The position numbers and the translations under genes were made by a program. A stretch of 64,000 nt of DNA from Muscardinus avellanarius (lineage: Eukaryota; Chordata; Mammalia; Rodentia; Gliridae), in the NCBI GenBank assembly GCA_963383645.1, contig OY726571.1:25186116-25250115 (forward strand), written 5' to 3'. The notes under the pieces were generated by a model that did not search any database, was not told where the DNA came from, and saw nothing but the letters and a program-made list of their open reading frames with translations. Each line of letters opens with the position of its first letter. Within the stretch, counting starts at the first letter, position 1. Below are positions 23,396-33,457 of this stretch, one piece after another.

Positions 23396-23533
23396 ATTAT
23401 TTTTATTTTTGAAACAGGGTCTCACTGAGTTGCAGAGGGCCTCGCTAAGTAGCTAAGGCTGTCCATGAACCCCAATCCTCTGGTCTCAGCATCCCGAATG
23501 CTGGGATTACAAGCATGCGCCACCACGCCCAGT
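23396..23533 (-). mobile_element. B1-half SINE
   Basis: Reversed linker and B1 half ending 'cgccaccacgcccag'; ID half absent. Confidence 0.75.
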
Positions 23534-23539
23534 TCAGGT

Positions 23540-23938
23540 TTGAGTTTTACAAAATTGAAATTGTATGGCTTCATAAGTAAGGCCTACAGAAGAAATAGTT
23601 CAGGGAAATAGTTATAGCATGAGACATTTTACAAACATTACGTTACAGTTTCCTTGGCTGATACAATTTGACATTTCCACCTTTTTTTAAAAGATCCAGG
23701 TCACCTCTTTCAAGACGCTACCAATAGGTAATAGGGATTAAATTTACAATAGAAAACTCAGACCCCTAATTATTTTGCCTGAAATGATTGAGACAATTTG
23801 TTAGTCTTCCTTCATGCATTGGCTTTTAAACTCAAGAATGGGCTCAAGAGAATCTCCAGATAACTTTAAGAGCCTACAAATTGTCATGTGTTTCAGGAAG
23901 TTTGCTGCCACCATGTCCAGGGTTAAATGGTCATATCC
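23540..23938. other. Intronic stretch, nothing recognised
   Basis: No coding, RNA or repeat signal that I can name. Confidence 0.45.
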
Positions 23939-23945
23939 TTCTCAG

Positions 23946-24136
23946 AACCAGCCCTAAGACTTAAACTCAGGGGTATTCTACATCCAAGCCCAGAAAATTT
24001 TTTTTTTAATTTTTGAAACAAGGTCTCACTAGGTTCTGAGAGTCTTGCTAAATTGCCGAGGTTAGTCTCAAACCTGCATTCTCCTGTCTCAGCCTCCCAA
24101 GTATTAGGATTACAGGCATGCACCACCAGGCTCAGC
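23946..24136 (-). mobile_element. B1-dID SINE, diverged
   Basis: Reversed copy from 'agccctaagacttaaactc' to 'ccaccaggctcagcc'. Older than most copies here. Confidence 0.75.
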
Positions 24137-24195
24137 CATCTCTATGATTCTGATTGCAGATCTTCATTTTCTAACAGTCTTAAATCGTATACAAA

Positions 24196-24411
24196 TCGAG
24201 TATGGTGGCACATGCTTGTAATCCCATTGTTTGGGAGGCTAAGACCGGAGGATCGCAGGTTCATGGCCAGCCTCAGCTTCTTGGTAAGGTCCTTCACAAC
24301 TCAATGAGATCCTGTTTCAAAGTAAAGAATAAAAAAGAGGGCTCGGGTGTAGCTTGGAGGTAGAGTGCCCCTGGATGCTGCCCCAGTTTCACAAAAAATA
24401 AAATAAAATCT
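24196..24411 (+). mobile_element. B1-dID SINE
   Basis: Complete copy from 'gagtatggtggcacatgc' to 'gccccagtttcac' plus an A-rich tail. Confidence 0.85.
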
Positions 24412-24414
24412 TAC

Positions 24415-25090
24415 ACAAGAGTATATTAGACAAGACTTTAGTCCTGCCCAGATCCCAACCATCAAACTTGAATTCAAAGAAAGAATTATTTTCTAAGAGC
24501 ACCATGTTTTTCAAGTAATAAAAATTTCTTTATCTTCAAAGCCTGTGGCTACTGCCCTGGGCTTTGAAGATAATGTTGGAAGTGGCTTTTTGTGATTGTT
24601 CTAGAACTGAAGCCAACCTTAGATTTATTGGCAATGTTATATATACGAGTCCAACCATTGGGAGAAGTGCTTGTATTTGCAAAATTGCACTCTAGGAGAA
24701 AAATGACAGGAAAATTAAATGTCAAGACCATGTTTAAAAGGTCAGGTCCTTGCCCAGCTCAATATGGCTCATTCTGAGATGTCCCCATGCCGTTCCGCAA
24801 GTGACTGTACATGATGATCAACCATTTCTGACTGTGTAGTTTCTCCCCACAACCTGGGGATGAAAGGCTGCCCCACTACCCACACAGCACAGAAGCCAAC
24901 TTCTGCTGGGGCTTGCATTTGCCTTCAAAGCAGCATTCCTTGATTCAAACCTCTTGACACAGCTTCAATTAGTATTATTGTAGCCTTGGAGATGCTGGGC
25001 CTAGAAGCAGCTTCTCTATACAGAATACTGAAAAACTCATATTAGCTCATGACTTAAAATGCCCTTCCTGACATTTAGGTAGCTTATTTC
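24415..25090. other. Intronic stretch, no gene
   Basis: Opposed short open frames at 24549-24777 on both strands do not look coding. No exon was identified. Confidence 0.5.
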
Positions 25091-25093
25091 TTT

Positions 25094-25274
25094 TTTGACG
25101 TCCTGGAAATTGAACCCAGGGCATTCTACCTCTAAATTACAGCCCTAGCCCTACTTTATTTTGTGTTTTAAAACAAGAGCTTGCTAAGTTGCTAAGGCTG
25201 GCCTTGAACCTGAGATCCTCCAGTCTCAGCCTCCCAAGTACTGGGATTACAAGCATGTGCCACCACACTCAGCT
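25094..25274 (-). mobile_element. B1-dID SINE
   Basis: Reversed copy ending 'gtgccaccacactcagc'. Its terminal 16 bp or so are included in the tandem duplication that follows. Confidence 0.85.
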
Positions 25275-25608
25275 TCAGATATCCTTTGGAGATTAACTTT
25301 TCCATGTGTTTTTTCTATGGAAGAGTTTTTCTTGAACTGTCACTGCAAATATTTTCATCAGGTCTCATGTTCCATTCTACTATAATCTATTTATCTGAGT
25401 TTTGAAAATTACAGAGAAGAAAAGGAAGGTTTGCCACCAAACTCAGCTTCAGATATCCTTTGCAGATTAATTTTTCCATGTGTTTTTTTCTATGGAAGAG
25501 TTTTTCTTGAACTGTCACTGTAAATTTTTTCATCAGGTCTCATGTTCCCTTTTTCTCTACTATAGTCTATTTATCTGAGTTTTGAAAATTACAGGGAAGA
25601 AAAGGAAG
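25259..25608. repeat. Tandem duplication, 174-bp period
   Basis: Copy 1 spans 25259-25432 and copy 2 about 25433-25608. Both start at the end of the SINE ('gccaccacactcagc' / 'gccaccaaactcagc') and run to 'gaagaaaaggaaggtt'. Differences are few and include a small insertion in copy 2. The duplication happened after the SINE inserted. Confidence 0.9.
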
Positions 25609-25609
25609 G

Positions 25610-26305
25610 TTCAAATAAACCTGATCCTCTTCTAAGCTATTACAACATTTTTTAATGCCAACTCCCATGTTTCCGACATGCAATACACTTTCTTCTCATG
25701 ACCCATGCATATAATTCGTACCAAAATATGAATGGGTATCACCTGAGCTCCCAAAAGCCTGTGCTCAGCCAAGCTGGCTATTAGTTACTCCTTCACCACA
25801 CCCCCTCTCTTCTAACAGTGCCCTCATGAAAGGATATAGAATAAAAATACTTCCTTCCTTGGTGTTATGAAGTTACAATTCCAAACCTTGAAGCTAAAAA
25901 AAGAATTCCGTTTCTGAGAGATCACATTCTCACACAAATTGTTCCATGTTCTCTGTTTTACAAAGGGTAAGCTCAAGCTGCCAAAGCTTTTTAATCTTCA
26001 AGGCCAAAAGGAGAGGCCAGGAATAAGGTTCCACTCCAGCAGGATCGAGCAGAGTGGGATGTGCCTGGCTGCTGAGCAGAGAAAAGGTGCTTTCTAGGGA
26101 ACTGCATAGGTCATGATAATGTCACTACTGGTCTGTCATTTTCTAACTTTCTTTTTAGAAAATGGATTTTTAAAAGATAAAGACTCCAAATCTAGAGTGT
26201 TATGCAAAAGCTAGAAAACAGACCCTCCTCTCAATCCCCCTGAAGCCTTCTCTTGTACCATCATGAAAATCATCCCCAGCATCAAGCTACACATGGGTCA
26301 CTGAC
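25610..26305. other. Intronic stretch, no gene
   Basis: Mixed composition; nothing recognised. Confidence 0.45.
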
Positions 26306-26309
26306 ATAC

Positions 26310-26720
26310 TGTTGAGAGTATTGTTAGTCATTTGCTTTGAGGTCACCTCGGTCCAGCTTAGGAGGAGCAAAAACTGCCCACCCAAGTGGGAATTGTTGCA
26401 CATAGACCCGTTTCCAGGGAACACATGGGACCAATAACCAGGAACCCTGATCCATAAGCAAAGACCCTGACAGTTTCTTTGTTTACCCTTTCCTTGCCTG
26501 ATTCACCTGTGACTACCTTGGTGTTTGTTATTCCCTGACTTGCCCCATGATTGCTTTGTTATTTCTTGTGATTAAATAATATAATGTTTTAGTTATAACT
26601 CTCAATAAAAGCAAGATACTAGTGGAAGAATGGCGGGAGTAGAGACATCTCTCTCCTCCCCGGCCTCCCCAGCTGCCATGTTGATTCCATTGTCATTCAT
26701 GTGAGGTGCTACTTCTCATC
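26310..26720 (+). repeat. Possible solo LTR
   Basis: Begins 'tgttgagagtattg', contains an AATAAA at 26604-26609 followed by 'gcaagatactagtgg', a pyrimidine-rich 'ctctctcctccccggcctcc' section, and ends near 'cttctcatca'. This order suits a retroviral LTR, but I found no convincing target duplication and cannot name a family. Confidence 0.3.
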
Positions 26721-27049
26721 AATCAATCAGCATCAACACCATCCTCTACAACATTATCCTTGAGTCTTGGATCCCAGTGACTTGCTTGTCCCTTCATCCT
26801 TTGGAAGTTCCATGAATATTGGAGTGATTTTACTTCTATCTCTGCTCTCCTGTCTCTACCAAGATCACACTCGGATCCAATTTTTGGACAAGGTCAATTC
26901 CTTCCTAAATTCAAGGACTCCAAGCCTTCTGTAATAAACACATATATCTCTTTAAGCTGAATAAACCATTTGCCTCCCATCTATCACCCCAAATAGCATT
27001 TTTCTGGTGAATTAATTAAAACCATCATTGTTATATGTAAAGAGTTATG

Positions 27050-27190
27050 GGACCAGCAACCAGAAACATGAATACAAATCCTGCCTGCCATCTGCTCATT
27101 ACATAATCTCGGATAAAACACTCAGTTTCTCAGAGCCTCAGTTGCAAATGTGAATGAATGCACAGCATGGTGGTGGTGAAGATTAGGAAG
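27050..27190 (+). repeat. MIR SINE relic
   Basis: 'acaaatcctgcctgccatc', then 'tctcagagcctcagttgc', then 'gtgaagattaggaa' follow the MIR core order. Confidence 0.55.
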
Positions 27191-27199
27191 AAAAATGAT

Positions 27200-27990
27200 G
27201 GTTGGGGAGCATGCAGTTTGGGATGAAGTAGGTTGAAAAGCCTGTCCTAATTTTGTTTCCTTTTCTCAGACAAGAGTTATTAAACTTAACCCCCCCAAAG
27301 ATGTCATTTGGTGATACAAATTTTGCTTGTGCCTGTGAAAATCAAATTATTTTTTGGAAAATGACCCTTAACTTAAAAGGTTCATATTTTAATGCAAGAC
27401 ATATTTTACAAATAATACAGTACCTAACTTTAAGTGGCAGGGCCTAGTTTTAGGGAAAATAAAAAGACTGTTTGGAGCAGAAGACATATAAATCTCAATG
27501 CCCTCTGGTAATATTTATGCCATGGGCTCATCTTTCTCTTGCATCATGTAAGACAGCCTTCTGAAATGAGTAGTTCTATTAAATCCCAGGGCAAAAGAGA
27601 GATGCCAAAGCAATTACATTTATGGTAAATTCAGCAGAGGAAGATGTGCTAGAGATAGGAAGAAAAGCTCTGTGGGCATAATTTCAAGGAAAGACACCGG
27701 TTGGTTTCTGCCAGCAGTCACTAGATGCCACCAGCACGGAGCAATTAGAGATGCAGTGATTCTGTTAGAGCAAAAATGGTGCGACAGCCATCAGGCAAAG
27801 CCTTCAGCAGTGCCAAGTCCTTATGGATAATGAACACAGGTTCAGCGCTTTGTAGTTATGTACTGTTCTTAACTTCTAGAAGTACATTATACTTCTTTAA
27901 ACTGATTCTCAAATGAATTGTCAGGATTATATATAAGTCTACCTTAACATTCCCTATCCCCAAAATGCTGGGGATTGTTTTGTTTTGTTT
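27200..27990. other. Intronic stretch, no gene
   Basis: Nothing recognised apart from short chance open frames. Confidence 0.45.
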
Positions 27991-27991
27991 T

Positions 27992-28272
27992 GGTAAAGCT
28001 GGGGATGGAACCCACAGGCATTCTACCTCCAAGCTACACTCCAGCCTTTTTTTTTTTTTTTTTTTTTTTTTCAGCACAGGGGATGGAACCCAGGGGCATT
28101 CTACTTCCAAGCTATAACCCCAGCCCGACTTTTTTATTCTTTATTCTGAAACAGGGTCTCACTGAGTTGCAAAGGGCCTCTGTAAGTAGCTGAGGCTGTC
28201 CGCAAACCCAGGTCCTCCTGTCTCACCCTCTCAAAAATGCTGGGATTACAAGTGTGTACCACTATATCCAGA
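27992..28272 (-). mobile_element. Two nested/adjacent B1-dID SINEs
   Basis: A reversed ID half at 27992-28048 is followed by a T run and then a complete reversed copy (28072-28272, 'ggggatggaacccaggg' to 'gtaccactatatccag'). The arrangement suggests insertion of the second into the linker of the first. Confidence 0.75.
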
Positions 28273-28279
28273 TTCCCCC

Positions 28280-28428
28280 AGCCCTGTTTTATTTTTTTAT
28301 TGGCAAACAGGGTCTCTCAAAATTGGTGAGGGCCTCACTAAGTTGCTGAGGCTGGACTTGAACCTGTAATCCTTTTGTCTCATCCTCCCAAGTACTGGAA
28401 TTACAGGCATACACCACCACCCTCCGCT
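28280..28428 (-). mobile_element. B1-half SINE
   Basis: Linker plus reversed B1 half from 'ttattggcaaacagggtc' to 'acaccaccaccctccgc'. It may be the other half of the SINE split at 28048. Confidence 0.75.
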
Positions 28429-28477
28429 CTGCTTTGTCTTTGGTTTTTTTTTTTTTTTTCTTTCTTTCTTTTTTCTT

Positions 28478-28695
28478 TATACGTTTATTGGTGCACTGTA
28501 ATTATACATCATGCTGAGGTATGGAGTAATAGGAATATACATGCACCTAATATTTGATGCATTCCACTTCAGACTTCACCCCCCCTTTGTCCCCATACCC
28601 ACACTCATCATTGAGATTGGCACTGGTAACTTTATATATGTACATAGCATTATTTAAACTGTTACCTTTTTTATATCTCTATCACCCCTCCTCCA
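28478..28695 (-). mobile_element. L1 3' end (sciurid type)
   Basis: 'gtttattggtgcactgtaat' is the reversed L1 terminus, followed by the C-rich reversed 3' UTR ('caccccccctttgtcccc'). Confidence 0.65.
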
Positions 28696-28696
28696 G

Positions 28697-28805
28697 TTTT
28701 TGTGCAACTTAGCAAGACCTTACTTATCTCTAAATAAAAAATAAAAAGGGCTGGGGATATAGCTCATTGGTAAAGCACCCTTGGGTTCAATTCCTATAAC
28801 CAAAA
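28697..28805 (+). mobile_element. B1-dID SINE, 5'-truncated
   Basis: From 'caacttagcaagacc' through the linker to a good ID half ('gctggggatatagctcattgg'). Confidence 0.8.
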
Positions 28806-28821
28806 ACAAACCAAAAAAAAT

Positions 28822-29557
28822 AAGAACTTTTCTCTATCAAAGACACTATCAACAGAGTAAAATAGCAACTTGCTGAATGGAAGAAAATATTTGTTTGTGA
28901 AATATTTGTTAAGAAATTGTTATCTAGAATATAGGAAGAACTCCTAAAACTCAACAACAAAAACACAAACAACTCAATTCAAATATAGGCAAAGGACATT
29001 TCTCCAAAGAAGTTACACAAATGCTTATGAAAAGGTGTTCAACATCATTAAGATTAGAAAAATTCAAATCAAAGCCACAATGAGATATCACTTCATACCC
29101 ACTAGGGTAGCTATTATTTTTTTTTAAATGGCAAACAACAAGTGTTGACAAGAATGTGTAGAAATCGCTAGCGAGAATGTAAAATGGTGCAACCACTATG
29201 GAAAACAATTTGATAGTTCATCAAAAGGTTAAATATAGAATTGTCATAAGACTCAGCAATTCTACAACTTGAAAGCACTCAGTTAAGTAAAATAAATAAC
29301 ACAAAAGGACAAATATGGTGTGGTTCCACTCATATGAGACATCTATAATAAGCAAATGCATACAGTCAGTAGAATAGGCATTGCCAGGGATTGAGATTTG
29401 TGATTTAATGGTTGCTTCTTGGGCTAAAAAAAATATTTTGGAAACAGGTAGTAATGATGGTTGTACAGCATTTTGAATGTACCTAATGCCAATGAATTAA
29501 ACACTTAAAATTGTTAAAATGGTTATGTTATATATATTTTATTATAATTTTTTAAAT
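28822..29557 (+). repeat. L1 LINE 3' portion
   Basis: Plus-strand L1 ORF2 3' end and UTR landmarks: 'ggcaaaggacatttctcc', 'gagatatcacttcataccc', 'ggaaaacaatttgatagttc' and 'ttgttaaaatggttatg'. Stops break any ORF2 frame, so it is a fossil. Confidence 0.8.
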
Positions 29558-29917
29558 CTACAAGTAGATGTCTGAGACCTGTGAAAGTAAAAAGGAAATG
29601 AAGAGACTGGCACATTGAGTATCCCAGACTAGAATCTGCAGAGATTGGGTTGGTTTTGGAGGAGGAAGGAGGAGGAAGTGTATGCATGACACTGAAATTA
29701 CCAGGCTGGGATCTTGAAGGACTATGAGTGACATTATCAAAACTAACTGTGACGCAGATTAAAGAATGGATCTGAGGCAACGGCTCAAGTCATATTCAGT
29801 TGTAGTTTCTTTGTATTTGAAGTCCCCATGGGACATCTCAATGTATAATAGAAATGTAATCTGACGGTGACTTCATCAAAGACAATCCAGCCAAAAATCA
29901 ATCAATCAACAACAAAC

Positions 29918-30055
29918 AGTAGCTAACATTCCCTGGCTACTTACAATGTACCAGACGCTGTGCTCAGCACTCGGTAGTGGTTCACTCCTCACAACTACCC
30001 TCTGAGGCATGATTGCCCTCGTCTCACAAACCAACTGGTGCCCAGTTACACCAAC
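29918..30055 (+). repeat. MIR SINE relic
   Basis: 'aatgtaccagacgctgtgctc', 'actcctcacaactaccctc' and 'gcccagttacacc' follow the MIR order. Confidence 0.6.
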
Positions 30056-30097
30056 TCATTTGCCATTCCCTACAAATGCCTTGAGGTTTTCACCAAG

Positions 30098-30610
30098 ATG
30101 GCACTGAAAGCAAAGAAGGACATTCACCTGCCCAAGCCAAAGCCGAAGCAAAGGCTTTAAAGCCAGGAAGATAATACTAGAAGGTGAACACAGCCACAAA
30201 AAGAAACTAAAGAAGATACACACCTCCCACATGCCAGGGGTTCAATACACTGCACTCCAGAGACAGCCCGGATATCCTAGGAAGAGCGTCCCCATGAGAA
30301 GCAAGCTTGACCACTACGCCACCATCAAGTCCCCAGACACTGAGCCTACCTGGAAGAAGCTAGAAGACAACACACCGAAGTTCACTGTAGATGTCAAGAC
30401 CCAAGAGCACCAGATCAAAGGGGCTGGAAAGAAACTCTAAGACACAGATGTGACCAACGAGGCCTGATGAGGGAGAGAGAAAGCCTTGTGTTCAACAGCT
30501 CCCTGATTACAATGCTTTAGATGTTACCCACAAAATTGGGATCATACAAACTGAGAGAGACTAGCTGACTATATATACATTGTTTCACACACACACCCAA
30601 AAAAAAACAA
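30098..30610 (+). pseudogene. RPL23A: RPL23A processed pseudogene
   Basis: The DNA starts at ATG 30098 with codons for M-A-L-K-A-K-K and continues with pieces matching ribosomal protein L23a (uL23): a '[20 protein letters not shown]' stretch in the middle and 'DYNALDVTHKIGII' at the end (30502-30546). It is intronless. In-frame stops appear early (near 30158), indels shift the frame, and the normal terminator is changed. A 3' UTR-like segment and an A-rich tract at about 30598-30620 follow, as expected for a retrocopied mRNA. The parent protein is a component of the large ribosomal subunit; this copy cannot encode it. The divergence suggests a moderately old insertion. High confidence in identity. 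Confidence 0.9.
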
Positions 30611-30621
30611 TAAATAAATGA

Positions 30622-30703
30622 AGACTGGGTATGTAGCTCAGTTGTAGAACACGTGCTTAGCATATGCAAGGCCCTGGGTCCAATCCCCAGCATGAAAAAA
30701 ATA
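30622..30703 (+). mobile_element. ID element
   Basis: Stand-alone ID: 'gggtatgtagctcagttg' and 'cttagcatatgcaaggccc' with an A tail. It abuts the tail of the RPL23A pseudogene. The A/B-box-like tRNA-derived body is intact enough to recognise. Confidence 0.8.
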
Positions 30704-30872
30704 TTTACCCTTTCAGACTTCAGTATTTGCGGTCACTTCTGATCCCCCTATGGCTACCGTGTCCTCCTGTCACTGCACTTTCTGGATTCAGGCCTATTTG
30801 TTCTCCAGGTCCCTCCCAAGGTCAACGGTTCTAAGCGCTCCAAGCTGTTGGACTCAGAAGTGACCCTTTCCA

Positions 30873-31069
30873 GCCGGCTATGGTGGCACATGCTTGAAAT
30901 CCCAGCATTTGGGAGGCTGAGAAAGGATTGCACAGGTTCAAAGCCAGCCTCTGCTACTTAGTGAGGCCATTTGCAACTCAGTGAGACCCTGTTTCAAAAT
31001 AAAAAATAAAATATAGGGCTGGGGCTGTCTCTTGGAGGTAGAATGCCCCTGAGTTCCATTCCCGGTACT
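30873..31069 (+). mobile_element. B1-dID SINE
   Basis: Complete copy from 'ctatggtggcacatgcttg' to 'ttcccggtactgc'. Its tail has become a TAA microsatellite. Confidence 0.85.
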
Positions 31070-31071
31070 GC

Positions 31072-31119
<48 letters not shown>
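31070..31119. repeat. (TAA)n microsatellite
   Basis: About 16 TAA units in the SINE tail. Confidence 0.95.
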
Positions 31120-31550
31120 TGACCCTTTCCCCTTTGGTCCTTACTTAGCATTTAATCTCTTAAGAAGATGCCTGCAGAATAGTGTCCCATTAAGGAGACA
31201 GTGGGCTCCTGGCAGGCAGAAGCCATTTTTCTCAATTTTTGAATTTCCATCCATATTTCTGAAGATGTCTTTCCTTCAGAAGTTAGTGTTGACTTTATCA
31301 ATGGAAAAACTGAACTTGAAACTCGTGTGTCCCTGGGAGCAAACCCAGGCCTGCTGGGTCTCCATTCTGTTCTGTCTCTACCATGCACTAGGGTCTCTGT
31401 CTTTCTAGCTCTGCATACAAATTTGCCTTCTGAAATCATCCACACTCTATGAAGGAGAGCATCCTGACTCCTCTCACCATATTAATAATTCACAGCCAGG
31501 AATATTGAAAGTCACAGGCTTCTCTTCCACTCGTGTGATCGTAGGTGTTC
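31120..31550. other. Intronic stretch, no gene
   Basis: A minus-strand frame at 31152-31445 is open but unlike any family I know and has no splice context. Confidence 0.45.
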
Positions 31551-31671
31551 CAACTAGACCATAAGATTCACAGAGGAGGCAGATCCTTTTTTATTCTTCA
31601 CTGTATACCGAGAATATAGCACAGGGAATGGACATAGAGGTATTTAATAAACATTTGTTGAATAAGTAATG
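31551..31671 (+). repeat. L2 LINE 3'-end relic
   Basis: 'ccataagattcacagagg' through 'atttaataaacatttgttg' gaataag: the L2 terminal pattern. Confidence 0.6.
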
Positions 31672-31917
31672 AACCCACTTACTTTACTTAAAAGACCCCA
31701 AGGCTATGAGGAGAAATTAGCAAAACTTGCATTCTTATTTCCCCAGCCAAGAATTATCTATCTAAAGCCAAATGAATTATCTATCCCACATCGACTAGCC
31801 ACCTTGATATTTGTACCACACATCCCTCTTTTCAAAAAGCCTCCTGTGTGGGGTTAAATAAAACCATGTTAGAGTGAAGCCTGACTCCTCTTGCCTAACT
31901 CAAGGAAGCCTTTGCTA

Positions 31918-32112
31918 GTCAGGCACGATGGTGCACTCCTGTAACCCCAGAACTTGGGAGGCTGAGACAGGATGATCGCAGGTTTGAAGCTAGCCTAAGC
32001 AACTTAGAAAGACCCTCGGCAAAGCAGTGAAACCCAGTTTCCAAATAAAAAAATAAAATAGAGCTGGAGGAGTAGCTTAGAATGCTGCTGGGTTCAAACC
32101 CTAGTACAAAAA
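31918..32112 (+). mobile_element. B1-dID SINE
   Basis: Complete copy from 'aggcacgatggtgcactcc' to 'ttcaaaccctagtac', followed by a GGAA repeat. Confidence 0.85.
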
Positions 32113-32162
32113 GAAGGAAGGAAGGAAGGAAGGAAGGAAGGAAGGAAGGAAGGAAGGAAGGA
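32113..32162. repeat. (GGAA)n microsatellite
   Basis: About 12 GGAA units in the SINE tail. Confidence 0.95.
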
Positions 32163-32164
32163 CG

Positions 32165-32913
32165 GCAGCCCTACCTAAAAGGATTTCATCTCTGTCACCC
32201 TTTCCCTTTCTCCTTATTTTTCCCCTTCCCACCTATTCGTAGCCAATCACCACCTCACTTTCTAATCTTGCTCAGCCTCTCCCAGGAGGCCTTGACATAT
32301 TTTAATGATGTCAAGCCCCAAAGCTGGCCATCAAAGGAGGAAAGTCTGAAAATGAGCTCTTCTGTAATAAAATTTATTCAATATTCCATGTCCTAGATTT
32401 GAGATGTATGTGAGAGAGAAGGGGGGAGAGCTATACCTTCAGCCACAGGTACAGAGCCAGTGATTTTAAAAAAAGAAAGAAAAGAAAACTGAATCATTTG
32501 TAAACATTCTTGTCTACATTTTTAAAATAAAAACCTCATTTGAGTGAGTAAACAAGTTGTAGGATCAGTTCTACTGGAATTTTATTCACCTGTTTTGATG
32601 GAGTTGAGCAAAAGGAGAGGCTCTAAATATGTGCTGAAGAGGTGGCAATAAAAAGATAAGGAGAGAGAAGCGGGGAGAATGGCGGGTACTGCGCTGGTCT
32701 CCAGCTGCCCACCTTATCCTGTACTGAACTCTCCGTACTTCCTCTCTGCACCACTTTTTGCTAGAATTTACACAGATGTAGACAATTATGCCTTTGAAAC
32801 TTAGAATTTGGCTCCCAAAGCATTTCATCCCATTGTCTACACAGATGCCATCTAAGTGATCATTTCGGATTCTCAAGAGTTTAGAAAATGGTATCCTCCA
32901 TCATTGCCATGGC
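32165..32913. other. Intronic stretch upstream of the provirus
   Basis: No gene was seen. It is contiguous with the sequence after 39375 and represents the pre-integration locus. Confidence 0.5.
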
Positions 32914-32919
32914 CCTTTT
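32914..32919. repeat. Proviral target-site duplication, left
   Basis: 'cctttt', repeated exactly at 39370-39375. Six bp is the usual size for betaretrovirus-like (class II) integration. Confidence 0.85.
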
Positions 32920-33235
32920 TGTGAAGAGCCCCACCCATTGCCTGCTAGCTCGAAGACCTAAAAATAGCGCCGAGCGGAAGCTCTGTGAGGCCCATTAAGC
33001 AGTAAACAACTTTCAGGAAGTCCGGTAACCGGAGCATGGGGCGCACGGGAACACAACATACCACTGTTTGTAACAAATGAGCTAATTTTGCATGGAGCGA
33101 GTGATCTAAGTGCTGATTGGCTGCTTGGGATATATAAGCGGGGAGCGGGGAGCGGAGAGGAGAAGAGTATGTAAGAGCCTGGAATAATAAAGAGTCCGAA
33201 GAAGATCGTCTCCGGTGTCGTGCTTGAAAGCGGCA
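32920..33235 (+). repeat. 5' LTR
   Basis: 316 bp, starting TG and ending CA. It contains an inverted CCAAT box (attgg, 33116-33120), a TATA box (tatataa, 33131-33137), a small GC-rich direct repeat 'gcggggagcggggagcgg' after the TATA box, and AATAAA at 33186-33191. Reads as identical to 39054-39369. Confidence 0.95.
33116..33137 (+). promoter_or_regulatory. LTR core promoter (CCAAT/TATA)
   Basis: An inverted CCAAT box lies about 10 bp before 'tatataa'. The TATA-to-AATAAA distance of about 50 bp gives a short R region, as in other class II LTRs. Confidence 0.65.
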
Positions 33236-33237
33236 AG

Positions 33238-33255
33238 TGGTGGCCCGTACGGGGA
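33238..33255 (+). other. Primer-binding site, tRNA-Ile-like
   Basis: Begins 2 bp after the LTR: tggtggcccgtacgggga. Its complement ends ...GGGCCACCA, close to the 3' end of tRNA-Ile (AAU type). The tRNA assignment is from memory and needs alignment against a tRNA set. Confidence 0.5.
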
Positions 33256-33307
33256 ATCTCTCTCAACGAGACGGTCAGAACTTTGGACTTTCCAGGGCAG
33301 CCGGCTG

Positions 33308-33313
33308 GTAAGT
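33308..33313 (+). promoter_or_regulatory. Leader 5' splice donor candidate
   Basis: 'ctg|gtaagt' is a near-consensus U1 site, in the position where retroviral leaders carry the major donor. It could also pair with host acceptors downstream. Confidence 0.5.
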
Positions 33314-33457
33314 TCTCCTGTGAAGAGGGAGGCTCTACAAAGTAGAGGATCATAAGATTGTTCTTTCCCAACTCCGTTTGAGGACGAAGGGGAGCTCCTT
33401 TGAGGGGAGGATTTATAGGGTAGTATACTCTCAGGCTGGACCTGAGGCTGAATAGAT

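Noticed and set aside
30622..30703. Functional tRNA gene
   Set aside because: The tRNA-like text is an ID element with an A tail and lacks a full cloverleaf.
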